This document shows, piece by piece, positions 40,797 through 49,552 of a DNA stretch of 54,682 nucleotides; position 1 is the first letter of the stretch; each line of letters opens with the position of its first letter. The position numbers and the translations under genes are program-made. The stretch lies in NCBI GenBank assembly GCA_001029295.1, contig LDXJ01000037.1:263-54944 (forward strand). The letters are read 5' to 3'. The DNA comes from Peptococcaceae bacterium CEB3 (GTDB lineage: Bacteria; Bacillota; Desulfitobacteriia; Desulfitobacteriales; Desulfitobacteriaceae). Under the pieces are notes generated by a model. The model made no database searches. It saw only the letters and a list, made by a program, of their open reading frames with translations, and had not been told where the DNA came from.

Positions 40797-40800
40797 CGAT

Positions 40801-41042
40801 TCACGGCGCAACCAGACATCCCTGAATGAGGGTCCTGGCTTCGTCCAAAGAAGGGACTAAGAAAATCCCAGGCGTAAGCTGATTGAGAACATCCACGTTA
40901 GTTAGGCCCCGCACGATGTTTTGCAAGGAGTGAGATTCAGCACCGAAACGAGCTTCTAGAAACTGGCAAATGTCTTCTGCTCTTCCTTCTGCCCATCCTT
41001 CTGCCCTTCCTTGGTTTCTCTCCGATTTTATCCTTGTGACCC
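40801..41042 (-). pseudogene. C-terminal relic of an Rpn/DUF4351-like protein
   Basis: On the minus strand a frame without a start reads GRAEGWAEGRAE, then QFLEARFGAESHSLQNIVR and LDEARTLIQG before TGA at 40801. The GRAEG repeats and the FLEARFG tail are the end of Rpn-type (PD-(D/E)XK nuclease family transposase) proteins. A stop lies just upstream and no nuclease domain remains. Confidence 0.7.
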
Positions 41043-41117
41043 TTCAGCCGAAGCTCGAATACGTGGGAGGAGTAAGTAAAAACATGGGGTTTGGGAGAGG
41101 ATAGAGGGAAAGGGGGA

Positions 41118-42158
41118 ATGCTGGTGTTGCGTCGGGAACAAGGGCGATGGGTCTTCTTGACGGGAATTATCTTGGGTGGCGCTGCACTTCTCATTTCTGT
41201 TCGGGCCGTGATCGGCCCTTTCCTGCTGGGGTTTGCCTTGGCTTATCTTCTGAACCCGCTGGTGGAAGGCCTGGAAAGAAAGGGGGTCGGCCGCTACTGG
41301 GCCATCGCCGTTGTCTTTGTCACCATTATCGGCGGCCTTATCTTGGCCGTTGTCCTCAGCTTACCGGTCTTGTACACCGAACTGGCGAAAATTGCAGCCG
41401 TCTTACCGCGTACGATGCAAAGCATCGACACGTATATCCTAAATCTCAGAGGAAATCTGCGGACTTCGGGCTTGCCGGAACGAATTGCTTTGACGGTTGA
41501 CGAGCATTTGGCCCAAGGAGAGGGGTTCCTTTTGGGCAAACTGAGTTGGACTTTAGGCGCTTTGCCCGATATTGTGGCATCTCTCAGTCTCTATATCCTG
41601 GCTCCGATTCTGGCCATCTATTTTTTGGCGGATTGGCACCGTCTCAGAGATGGGTTTGCCTGGGTGGTTCCTCAGCGTCGGCGAGCGGAATGGTTAAGGC
41701 TCTGGCGGGATATTAATCACGTCATCCGCCGCTTCATTCGAGGAAACCTGGTCGTTGCGGCGATAGTTGGGGTTCTGATTGGCTTGGGAAGCAAAGTGGT
41801 GGGCATGGATTATGCCTTGCTCATCGGCCTGATCTCAGGGATATCGGATCTTATTCCCTATTTTGGGCCCTTCATCGGCGCCGTGCCTGTCCTCCTGCTG
41901 GCTTTGACAAAATCCCCCCTGATGGCGGGTAAGGTGGCCTTGGTCATTATCGTGGTCCAGCAGCTGGAAGGGAATTTCATTTCGCCCAAACTGATGGGGG
42001 ATAGCGTGCGCCTGCATCCTATCTGGATCGTGTTTGTCCTCCTGGCCGGCGGGGAACTGGCCGGTTTCTGGGGGCTTCTCCTGGCGGTTCCGCTGGCGGC
42101 CGTGCTGAAGGTCGTCCTGCGCTATGTCTATCTGCGCCTCGTTTCCCCTATCATCTGA
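41118..42158 (+). CDS. AI-2E family transporter (UPF0118 permease)
   Basis: 346 residues with about eight membrane helices. GFALAYLLNPLVEGLERKGV near the N-terminus, NHVIRRFIRGNLVVAAIVGV, GLISGISDLIPYFGPFIGAV and QQLEGNFISPKLMG are the family core. Members export diverse small molecules, and the AI-2 link is not general. AAAGGGGGA precedes the ATG at 41118. It lies upstream of alaS, its usual place in Clostridia. Confidence 0.92.
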   Translation: MLVLRREQGRWVFLTGIILGGAALLISVRAVIGPFLLGFALAYLLNPLVEGLERKGVGRYWAIAVVFVTIIGGLILAVVLSLPVLYTELAKIAAVLPRTMQSIDTYILNLRGNLRTSGLPERIALTVDEHLAQGEGFLLGKLSWTLGALPDIVASLSLYILAPILAIYFLADWHRLRDGFAWVVPQRRRAEWLRLWRDINHVIRRFIRGNLVVAAIVGVLIGLGSKVVGMDYALLIGLISGISDLIPYFGPFIGAVPVLLLALTKSPLMAGKVALVIIVVQQLEGNFISPKLMGDSVRLHPIWIVFVLLAGGELAGFWGLLLAVPLAAVLKVVLRYVYLRLVSPII

Positions 42159-42176
42159 GTCGTCTAAGGGTGGCGA

Positions 42177-42205
42177 TTGACAGGCCCTGAGCTTTTCGTT
42201 ATACT
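42177..42205 (+). promoter_or_regulatory. Consensus promoter for alaS
   Basis: TTGACA (42177-42182), 17 bp, TATACT (42200-42205). It would give alaS a leader of about 300 nt. A second TATAAT lies near 42221-42226. Confidence 0.75.
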
Positions 42206-42248
42206 CAAAAACAATGGTTGTATAATAATCAAGTTGGCTGCCGGACGT

Positions 42249-42321
42249 GCAATATATTAGGTGCGGTATCCCGCGTAAGGTACGGTGTAGGGCATAAGGT
42301 GCAGTGTATTGCGGGTTTTTT
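42249..42321 (+). promoter_or_regulatory. Possible attenuator in the alaS leader
   Basis: GCAATATA pairs with TGTATTGC and CCCGC with GCGGG, in competing arrangements, followed by GGGTTTTTT. It sits downstream of the alaS promoter, so it could stop or release transcription. The full T-box sequence is not present. A second GC-rich hairpin (42388-42413) and TTCATC-rich sequence fill the rest of the leader. Confidence 0.35.
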
Positions 42322-42514
42322 CTATAATGGTCATAGATAATGGTCATAGATTTGTTGAAATCATAAGGGGTTCCGGCCTGGCGACATCCCGCTCCTGATG
42401 AGGGGCGGGATTTGATCTTCATCCTAATTCATCGTTCGTCATTCATCATTAATCATCATTCATTATTTACTTATTGTTCATCTTTCATCTTAATTATTGG
42501 GGGAGGATTTTCTC

Positions 42515-45142
42515 ATGTATAGTGGCAATCAGTTGCGGGAAATGTTTTTAAAGTATTTTGAAGCTAAAGGGCACCGGATTTTGCCGAGCGCTTCTCTCAT
42601 CCCGAAAGACGACCCGACCTTGTTGCTCACCGTGGCGGGGATGGTTCCTTTCAAGCCCTATTTTCAACGCCGGGTTGAACCTCCTTTTCCCAGAGCGACG
42701 ACAGCTCAGAAATGTGTGCGCACCCCGGATTTAGAGGAAGTCGGCAAGACGGCCAGACACCACACTTTCTTCGAAATGCTGGGAAACTTTTCTTTCGGCG
42801 ATTATTTTAAAGAAAACGCTATTCCCTGGGCCTGGGAATATGTGACCCAAGTGCTCAAGATTCCGGTGGAGAAGCTGTGGGTCACAATTCATCCCGAAGA
42901 CGAGGAAGCGCGGCAACTTTGGCTGGATAAAGCGGGGGTCACGCCGGAGCGCATAGCGATCGATGAGTCAAATTTCTGGGCCGCCGGACCGACCGGACCC
43001 TGCGGGCCCTGCTCTGAGATTTATGTGGATTTGGGGGAAGCCAGGGGTTGCGGCCGGCCGGAGTGCGCGGTCGGCTGCGAGTGTGATCGTTTCCTCGAGA
43101 TCTGGAACCTCGTCTTCATGCAATACAACCGGGACGAAGCGGGAAATCTCACTCCTCTTCCTAAACAAAATATTGACACCGGCATGGGTCTGGAGCGGAT
43201 TGCTTCGGTTATGCAAGGGGTGGAATCGAACTTTGACACCGACCTTTTTCGGCCTATCATTGATAAAGTGGCTGATCTGGCGGGCATTCGCTATAAGGAG
43301 GACCCCAAGAGCGATGTGGCCCTCAAAGTTGTGGCAGACCACATTCGAGCTGTTTCTTTCATGTTGAGCGACGGGATTCGCCCCGACAATGAGGGGCGGG
43401 GTTATGTCCTGCGCCGCATTCTGCGCCGGGCTGTACGTTTTGGCCGCCTGATCGGGATCGAGAAACCGTTTCTGGAACAGGTTTTCCTGGTGATTCAAAG
43501 GGATTATGCTCACCACTACCCCGAATTGCAGGAAAACGAGAATTTTATTCTCAACCATTTGCGTTTGGAGGAAAAGAACTTCCAAGCGACGCTGGAACAG
43601 GGCACCCAGATTCTCCAGGAGCGTATCCGTGCCCTCCAAACGGAAGGCAAGACCATGCTTCCGGGCAGGGAAGCTTTTTATCTCTACGAAACATACGGTT
43701 TTCCGGTGGAACTGACCGAGGAGATCTTGAGTGAGCAGAACCTCGGGGTGGATCGTGAGGCTTTCGAGCAGGCGGCGGAGGAGCACAGGCGCCGGGCTCG
43801 CGAGCAGTCCCAGCAGAGGCGCGCTCTACAGGAAAGCCCGATCGTGACGGAAAAAGCGAAACGGCTGGGAATTACCCCGTTTCTCGGTTACGAACGGACG
43901 AGTACGGAAGCGACAGTCGAGGCGCTTTTCCTGGCCGGGGAAGAGATTCAGGATGCCGGGGAAGGAGACGAAGTGATCTGCTTTCTTTCCCAAACCCCGT
44001 TTTACGCGGAAAGCGGCGGGCAGACAGCGGACCGGGGTGTCCTGGAGACAGCGCGGGCGGAAGCCGAAGTGCTGGAAGTCAAGAAGGGAGTCACGGGGAC
44101 GATTTACCACACGCTGCGGGTCAAGCGGGGGGTTGTACACCGGGGAGAAAAAGTCACGGCGGTGGTGGACGCCAAGGCGCGGGCCGCTACGGCTAGGCAT
44201 CACAGTGCTACCCATCTTCTGCAGGCTGCCTTGCGCAGTGTGCTGGGAGAGCATGTCCAACAGTCCGGCTCCTTGGTTACGCCGGAAAGGCTGCGCTTTG
44301 ATTTTACGCATTTTTCCGCTCTCACGCCCGCTCAGCTGACCCAGGTGGAGGAGAGGCTGAATGAGGCTGTGCTGTCCAATCTGCCGGTGAGCTCTGTGGA
44401 GATGCGTCTGGCGGATGCCAAGGCCGGCGGGGCGACCGCTCTGTTTGGGGAAAAATACGGTGAAGTGGTCCGGGTTGTGCAGATGGGCGATTTCAGCCGG
44501 GAGTTGTGCGGGGGTACGCATGTCCGAGCCACGGGAGAGATAGGCTTAGTTAAGATTCTGGCCGAAAGCGGAATCGGGGCCGGGTTGCGTCGGATCGAGG
44601 CAGTGGCGGGACTGAATTCCCTGGCTTATGTCAGGGGCTTGGAAGCCCAGGCTCAAGAGTTGGCTCAGATCTTGAAAACCCCGGTGCCAGAAGTACCCCG
44701 GCGTGTGGAAGGGCTTCTCGCCCAGATCAAAGACCTGGAACGGGAGACGCAACAGCTTCAGGCGAAAGTGGCGAGAGGAGAAGTCGCCGACCTTTTGGCT
44801 AAAATGCAAGATGTGGAAGGGATCGGGGTCCTGGCGGTCCAGGTTCAAGCTCCGGATATGGAAGGGCTGAGGCAAGTCAGTGACTTTCTGCGCGACAAAT
44901 TAAAGCAAGGGGTCATCGTCTTGGGCGCAGTGGCCGAGGGAAAAGTGAACTGGGTGGCCGCCGTGAAACCGGTAGGTTTAAGGGGACTCCATGCTGGGCA
45001 GATTATTAAGGAAGTGGCCAAAATCACGGGTGGTGGCGGGGGCGGCCGGCCGGATATGGCCCAGGCGGGCGGTAAAGATCCGGGGAAGGTCAGTGAAGCC
45101 CTGGGACGGGTGCCCCAGATTATCCGCAGTTTTCTTAGCTGA
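42515..45142 (+). CDS. alaS: Alanine-tRNA ligase
   Basis: 875 residues, full length. Class II core with RHHTFFEMLGNFSFGDYFK, the editing-domain zinc residues in ARHHSATHLLQAAL and LCGGTHVRATGEIG, and the C-Ala tail ending ITGGGGGGRPDMAQAGGKDP. It charges tRNA-Ala and clears mischarged Ser/Gly. I start at MYSGNQLREMF (RBS GGGGGAGG); the in-frame ATG at 42497 lies upstream of that RBS. Confidence 0.98.
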   Translation: MYSGNQLREMFLKYFEAKGHRILPSASLIPKDDPTLLLTVAGMVPFKPYFQRRVEPPFPRATTAQKCVRTPDLEEVGKTARHHTFFEMLGNFSFGDYFKENAIPWAWEYVTQVLKIPVEKLWVTIHPEDEEARQLWLDKAGVTPERIAIDESNFWAAGPTGPCGPCSEIYVDLGEARGCGRPECAVGCECDRFLEIWNLVFMQYNRDEAGNLTPLPKQNIDTGMGLERIASVMQGVESNFDTDLFRPIIDKVADLAGIRYKEDPKSDVALKVVADHIRAVSFMLSDGIRPDNEGRGYVLRRILRRAVRFGRLIGIEKPFLEQVFLVIQRDYAHHYPELQENENFILNHLRLEEKNFQATLEQGTQILQERIRALQTEGKTMLPGREAFYLYETYGFPVELTEEILSEQNLGVDREAFEQAAEEHRRRAREQSQQRRALQESPIVTEKAKRLGITPFLGYERTSTEATVEALFLAGEEIQDAGEGDEVICFLSQTPFYAESGGQTADRGVLETARAEAEVLEVKKGVTGTIYHTLRVKRGVVHRGEKVTAVVDAKARAATARHHSATHLLQAALRSVLGEHVQQSGSLVTPERLRFDFTHFSALTPAQLTQVEERLNEAVLSNLPVSSVEMRLADAKAGGATALFGEKYGEVVRVVQMGDFSRELCGGTHVRATGEIGLVKILAESGIGAGLRRIEAVAGLNSLAYVRGLEAQAQELAQILKTPVPEVPRRVEGLLAQIKDLERETQQLQAKVARGEVADLLAKMQDVEGIGVLAVQVQAPDMEGLRQVSDFLRDKLKQGVIVLGAVAEGKVNWVAAVKPVGLRGLHAGQIIKEVAKITGGGGGGRPDMAQAGGKDPGKVSEALGRVPQIIRSFLS

Positions 45143-45271
45143 GGGGAAAGCGGATCGGCCGATTCTTTCTAATAACTTCAGCGGCACGGAGGAAAAACAG
45201 TCTGGAAGGGAGAATTCCTTAAGTAACAGACAGTCTCTTCTGGGACGAGGATTGTGAAAGGGGAGAAGCTT

Positions 45272-45562
45272 ATGGACGGATTGGATCACACCATGATGTT
45301 TAAGGCACAAGGGGAGGACATCCAGGCGCGGGAAGTCCTGCAAAAGGTGTATGCCGCCCTGCAGGAGAAGGGATATGATCCCATCAACCAGTTGGTCGGG
45401 TATCTCATGTCCGGTGATCCCGTGTATATTACCAGCCACAATCAGGCTAGGGCTTTGATTCGCAAACTGGAACGCTACGAGCTTCTGGAAGAACTGGTGC
45501 GTTTCTACCTGGAGGACGGAAATCCGGCCACCGCGGGGGCGGACAAGGAGAAACCGGTCTGA
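45272..45562 (+). CDS. ireB: IreB family regulatory phosphoprotein (UPF0297/YrzL)
   Basis: 96 residues. [20 protein letters not shown] and [20 protein letters not shown] are nearly invariant in the family. In Enterococcus, IreB is a target of the PASTA kinase IreK and affects cephalosporin resistance. GGGGAG precedes the ATG at 45272. The alaS-ireB-ruvX order is conserved in Bacillota, here with an aldo/keto reductase inserted. Confidence 0.95.
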   Translation: MDGLDHTMMFKAQGEDIQAREVLQKVYAALQEKGYDPINQLVGYLMSGDPVYITSHNQARALIRKLERYELLEELVRFYLEDGNPATAGADKEKPV

Positions 45563-45693
45563 GGCGACAGGCGGCGGCCGAAAGGGAAGCCGTTGTTTGT
45601 AAGATGCGGTGCTTCTTATAAGACGCGGTGTTGATACAGGGCGGGTAGATGATCCGGAATTAGGAAGCGGAGCTTTGGAGGCGGGACGGGTTT

Positions 45694-46641
45694 ATGCGTC
45701 AGGTTCAGTTGGGCTGGCAAGGGCCGGAAGTGTCGGAAGTCTGTTTCGGCAGCTTGGCCATTTCCCCTCTCCAAGGTCGGGTGACAGCAGACCAAGGAAG
45801 CGATGTCTTTGAATATGCGGTTGAACGTGGGGTTAACTGGGTGGATACGGCCGAGATTTATGACAACTACGCCCAATTGCGGCCCGTGCTCAGGCGGCAT
45901 CCCGAGGTCCGGGTAGTGAGCAAGTCCTATGCGGTGAGCGGGGAAGAGATGAGGCAAAGCATTGAAAAAGCCCGTCGCGGCTTAGGACGCGATAGGCTCG
46001 ATTTCTTTCTTTTGCACGAACAGGAAGATGCGCTGACTCTGCTGGGTCACCGGGGAGCTTGGGAAGAACTGCTCAAGGCCAAGGCGGACGGACGGGTAGG
46101 CCGGATCGGGATCTCGACCCACGCTGTCGCCGGTGTCAGGGCGGGAGCCCTGCAGCCGGGGCTCGATGTCATTCATGCGATCATCAACCTGCAGGGCTTG
46201 GGGATTATCGACGGCTCCAGAGAAGATATGCTGGCGGCGATTTCCTTTGCCCACGACTTGAAGATCGGCATCTATGCCATGAAGGTTTTCGGCGGCGGGC
46301 ACTTGGGCGCTTCCCCGCAGGAAGCGCTCGCTTATGTGCGCACGATCCCCGGCGTTCAAGCTATGGCTTTAGGAATGTCCAGCCGGGCCGAGGTGGAGTA
46401 CAATCTGCGTTTTCTGGACGGGGACGAGATTGACCGGGAGTTGGCGCTCAAGGTGCGGCATGAGGAGCGCAAACTCTATATTGCCGATTGGTGTCAGGGC
46501 TGCGGCCGCTGTGTCGGGGCCTGCCCGCAGGGGGCGTTATCCCTGTCCGAATCGGGGCAGGCTCGGGTGAATGCGGGAGCCTGTGTTCTTTGCGGCTACT
46601 GCGGGCGCGTTTGCCCGCATTTTTGCCTGAAAATCGTGTGA
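45694..46641 (+). CDS. Aldo/keto reductase with C-terminal ferredoxin domain
   Basis: 315 residues. AKR barrel with VNWVDTAEIYDNYAQL (Asp and Tyr), VVSKSYAV (Lys) and FLLHEQED (His), the family's catalytic set. Residues 265-315 hold two 4Fe-4S motifs (CQGCGRCVGACP and CVLCGYCGRVCP). Such AKR-ferredoxin fusions are common in anaerobes, with unknown substrates. It interrupts the ireB-ruvX pair found elsewhere. Confidence 0.92.
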   Translation: MRQVQLGWQGPEVSEVCFGSLAISPLQGRVTADQGSDVFEYAVERGVNWVDTAEIYDNYAQLRPVLRRHPEVRVVSKSYAVSGEEMRQSIEKARRGLGRDRLDFFLLHEQEDALTLLGHRGAWEELLKAKADGRVGRIGISTHAVAGVRAGALQPGLDVIHAIINLQGLGIIDGSREDMLAAISFAHDLKIGIYAMKVFGGGHLGASPQEALAYVRTIPGVQAMALGMSSRAEVEYNLRFLDGDEIDRELALKVRHEERKLYIADWCQGCGRCVGACPQGALSLSESGQARVNAGACVLCGYCGRVCPHFCLKIV

Positions 46642-46679
46642 CAAACCTCGTGTGATGGATGGCCGGGATGGGGTGGACA

Positions 46680-46797
46680 GAAGACCGGAGGCGGACGAAG
46701 GAGCAAAGGCGGACTGAGGACCGGAGGTGGACCGAAGACCAAAGGTGGACCGAAGACCAAAGGTGGACCGAAGACTAAAGGTGACGGAGGACTAAGG
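46680..46797 (+). repeat. 18-bp minisatellite upstream of ruvX
   Basis: AGGTGGACCGAAGACCAA is repeated about three times exactly, with degenerate units on both sides (GGAGGCGGACGAAGGAGCAA and similar). The array fills the AKR-ruvX gap and reaches the ruvX RBS (GGAGG). No stable frame runs through it. Confidence 0.95.
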
Positions 46798-47214
46798 GTG
46801 GACGCCAGACGTATTATGGGCTTGGATCTCGGTGAGAGGACCATCGGAGTGGCGGTCAGCGACGAATTGTTATGGACAGGTCAGGGAGTGAAGACGATCC
46901 GGCGCTCAAAAGCGGAGATGGCGGAACTGGCCGATCTCATTCGGACCTATGACGTGGGGGAGATTGTCTTGGGCTATCCCAAGAACATGAATGGGAGTCT
47001 GGGTCCCCGGGCGCGCCTGACCGAGGAATTCGCGGAGAAACTGCGCCGCGAATTCGGGTTGCCGGTAGTTCTCTGGGATGAGCGTCTGACGACGGCCGCC
47101 GCCCAGCGGACCTTGCTGGAAGGGGATATTTCCCGGGCCAAAAGGAAAAAAGTGATCGACAAAATGGCCGCGGTCCTGATTTTGCAGGGCTATCTGGAGC
47201 GCAAACGGGGGTAA
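46798..47214 (+). CDS. ruvX: RuvX/YqgF Holliday-junction resolvase-like protein
   Basis: 138 residues. RNase H-like fold: [51 protein letters not shown] and a final Asp in [13 protein letters not shown]. It acts in 16S rRNA 5' processing and perhaps recombination. GTG start with GGAGG 9 bp upstream, the RBS being the edge of the tandem repeat. Confidence 0.95.
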   Translation: MDARRIMGLDLGERTIGVAVSDELLWTGQGVKTIRRSKAEMAELADLIRTYDVGEIVLGYPKNMNGSLGPRARLTEEFAEKLRREFGLPVVLWDERLTTAAAQRTLLEGDISRAKRKKVIDKMAAVLILQGYLERKRG

Positions 47215-47263
47215 TCCCGGCGAAAAAGGGTGATCCTGAATCTCTGAAATCTCGGCGTGATGT

Positions 47264-47292
47264 TTGACAATCATTACCTGGGAGAGTACAAT
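47264..47292 (+). promoter_or_regulatory. Near-perfect sigma-A promoter of the DUF1292 gene
   Basis: TTGACA (47264-47269), exactly 17 bp, TACAAT (47287-47292), 31 bp before the ATG. It gives this gene strong expression independent of ruvX. Confidence 0.85.
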
Positions 47293-47322
47293 AGCACTAT
47301 CTTTGAGTATGAGGTGAAGCTG

Positions 47323-47694
47323 ATGAGTGATAATCATCATCATGGTCAGGATCACGACCATGATCATAACCACGACCATGATCACAACCACGATCACGAC
47401 CATGACCTGGATCATGATGATATGGACGAAGAAGAATTTGATACTATCGTATTAACCGATGATGATGGGACAGACCACGAGTTTCTCCATCTGGACACAT
47501 TGGAAGTGGACGATAATACTTATTTCGTTCTTATGCCGGTGTCCGAAGAAGAAGAGGATGAGGAGTCCGACGAAGCGATCATCTTGAAACTGGGGCAGGA
47601 CGACGAAGGAAACGAAATGCTCCTGGATATCGAAGATGACGAGGAATGGGAAAAAGTAGCGGATGCCTGGGAAAGTCTGGAGGAAGAAGACTGA
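47323..47694 (+). CDS. DUF1292 (YrzB-like) protein with His/Asp-rich N-terminus
   Basis: 123 residues. Residues 35-123 are the DUF1292 core (FDTIVLTDDDGTDHEFLHLD, NTYFVLMPV, AIILKLGQDDEGNEMLLDIE). Residues 1-33 are MSDNHHHGQDHDHDHNHDHD and more of the same, unlike typical YrzB, and echo the tail of the CDF exporter at 4.4 kb. A metal-buffering role is suggested by composition only. GAGGTGAAG precedes the ATG. Confidence 0.9.
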   Translation: MSDNHHHGQDHDHDHNHDHDHNHDHDHDLDHDDMDEEEFDTIVLTDDDGTDHEFLHLDTLEVDDNTYFVLMPVSEEEEDEESDEAIILKLGQDDEGNEMLLDIEDDEEWEKVADAWESLEEED

Positions 47695-47812
47695 TCAAGG
47701 CGTGCCATCTTTTCGTGCCCCGGGTGTTTGGAAAGCCTCAGAGGTTTAAGCAGCCTCTTGTGTTTGAGAAGTCTCGGACGTTGAAGTAGTGTACATATGA
47801 TTTAATTCTAAC

Positions 47813-47860
47813 GGCTCGAATCTTTCTGCTTGGTTCAGAAGGATTACGGGCCTTTTTTTT
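47813..47860 (+). terminator. Intrinsic terminator after the DUF1292 gene
   Basis: AATCTTTCTG pairs with CAGAAGGATT around a 7-base loop, inside an outer GGC/GCC, followed by eight T. It separates the ruvX block from the VanW-like gene. Confidence 0.85.
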
Positions 47861-47984
47861 GCTGGAAATTTGGTTCAGGCTGTTTTTAAGTTTCGAAATA
47901 GCGGACAGAATACTGCAGGGGGTCGGATCTTCGGTCTGATCTTCCTGGCCTACCCGCGCTTTGGGTACGATCAGCGGTTTCGCA

Positions 47985-48026
47985 AGAGTGCCCCTCCCTG
48001 AGCGGAGCGGGGGTAGTTCACCGGGA
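47985..48026 (-). mobile_element. Short IS200/IS605-like end remnant
   Basis: On the minus strand CCCGGTGAACTACCCCCGCT, then CCGCTCAGGGAGGGGCACTC. The first part matches the word after arsR (12247-12266). The mate hairpin is imperfect and no transposase is near. Confidence 0.4.
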
Positions 48027-48061
48027 GTCTCGAGATTAGATACAGGCGGGGTGGAATCGTA

Positions 48062-49426
48062 TTGCAGGACAAAGTCAAGGAGCGTCGTATACCGAACGGT
48101 ACGTACGGTGCTGTAGCAAGCGCGGCCGGACCCTTTCGCAGGGAAGGGGCCGGACTTTTTCTCTTGGTGCTGTCGGTTTTCCTGCTCTTGTCGGGCTGCG
48201 GCCGGGCGGCAACGCCGCAGATCCAGGGAAATATTCCGGCCGGAACGAAAGTGGACAATTTGGATCTGAGCGGCTCAGAAACCAAGGCGGCTCAGGAGAA
48301 GCTGAAAGGTTGGGCCAAGGGCAAGCTGGCACAAAATCTTCGCCTGGTGTACAATGGGACGGAGGTGCCGGTTTCCATGCGGAGTCTAGGAGCCAACCTC
48401 GATCTCAATAAGACTTGGCAGGCGGTCAGTGCTCATCCGGGAGACGCAATCTCCAGTTATTGGACGGTCAACAAAGGGCAAGCGGAAAAAACGCTGAAAA
48501 AGAAGCTGAGTCGATTTGACCTACCGGCCCAGAATGCCTCCTACAAGATCGCTGCTGACAAGTTCATCGTCCAGCCGGGCGTTCCGGGAAGGACGGTGGA
48601 CACACAGGCTTTGATCGGTAGAATTAACGGACATACTTGGCAGGACATTGACAATAAGGAAATCGAGATTCCCATGACGACAGTGGCACCGAAGGTTTCG
48701 ACCGAGTCTGTGCAACGCTTGGCGTTCAATTCGGTTATCGGGGAGTTCACCACGAAATACGCGGTGGCTGAGAAAGACCGCTCGGGCAATTTGCAAAGGG
48801 CAGCCGCGGCTTTGGACAAGAAGATCGTCCTGCCCGGTCAAACGTTTTCTTTCAATGATACCGTGGGACCGCGGACCGAGTCGACGGGTTACAAAGACGC
48901 TTATGTGATCGTCGACAACAAGTATGTTGAGGGAGTCGGCGGGGGAGTTTGCCAGGTGTCCTCAACTCTGTACAATGCCGCGCTCCTGGCTGATTTGAAA
49001 ATAGCCGCCAGAACGCCGCACGCCATGGCTATTACCTATGTTCCGCTGGGGCAGGATGCGACGGTCGATTACAACAACAAGGTGGATTTCAAGTTTCAAA
49101 ATAACACCGACGGCTTGCTCTATATTCGCAGCCAGACGAAGCCCGGCTTGCTTACGATTCGCATCTATGGCAAGCAAACCGGCAAAACCGTGACTCTCAA
49201 ACATGAAATCGTCAAGGAAACGAACTTTCAAGTCGAGCGCCAGCCCGACCCCAGTCTTCCCTCCGGGGCGACAGCGCAGGAGCAGGCGGGGAACAAAGGC
49301 TATACGGTCAAAAGTTGGCGGGTGGTCAAGGATGCCCAGGGAAAAGTGACGGAGGAGTATTTGGGTCAGGATGTCTACGCTCCCACCAATCAAATCATCC
49401 GTTACGGTGTGAAGGGAATCAGATGA
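48062..49426 (+). CDS. VanW-family lipoprotein-like protein with peptidoglycan-binding and G5-like domains
   Basis: 454 residues. TTG start with GGCGGGGTGG upstream. A hydrophobic N-segment LFLLVLSVFLLLSGCGRAAT ends in a lipobox-like SGC. Peptidoglycan-binding type 4 repeats follow (LVYNGTEVPVSMRSLGANLD). The VanW domain is TFSFNDTVGPRTESTGY and GVGGGVCQVSSTLYNAAL; the end (YTVKSWRVVKDAQGK) is G5-like. Likely works at the cell wall; it need not relate to vancomycin resistance. Confidence 0.9.
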   Translation: MQDKVKERRIPNGTYGAVASAAGPFRREGAGLFLLVLSVFLLLSGCGRAATPQIQGNIPAGTKVDNLDLSGSETKAAQEKLKGWAKGKLAQNLRLVYNGTEVPVSMRSLGANLDLNKTWQAVSAHPGDAISSYWTVNKGQAEKTLKKKLSRFDLPAQNASYKIAADKFIVQPGVPGRTVDTQALIGRINGHTWQDIDNKEIEIPMTTVAPKVSTESVQRLAFNSVIGEFTTKYAVAEKDRSGNLQRAAAALDKKIVLPGQTFSFNDTVGPRTESTGYKDAYVIVDNKYVEGVGGGVCQVSSTLYNAALLADLKIAARTPHAMAITYVPLGQDATVDYNNKVDFKFQNNTDGLLYIRSQTKPGLLTIRIYGKQTGKTVTLKHEIVKETNFQVERQPDPSLPSGATAQEQAGNKGYTVKSWRVVKDAQGKVTEEYLGQDVYAPTNQIIRYGVKGIR

Positions 49427-49552
49427 GATGAGACCGGGGTTTTGAAGAGATGACGAGAAGGCATTGTTTGCGGCGTAGGGGAAACCCGTTCCGGAAGTCT
49501 TCTGTGCCCCGGAAGGTTTGCAGAGGTCGGCGGAGAAAGTGAGTGTGGAGTT

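Noticed and set aside
42255-42321. T-box riboswitch before alaS
   Set aside because: The invariant AGGGTGGNACCGCG core is not present; only a scrambled similarity.
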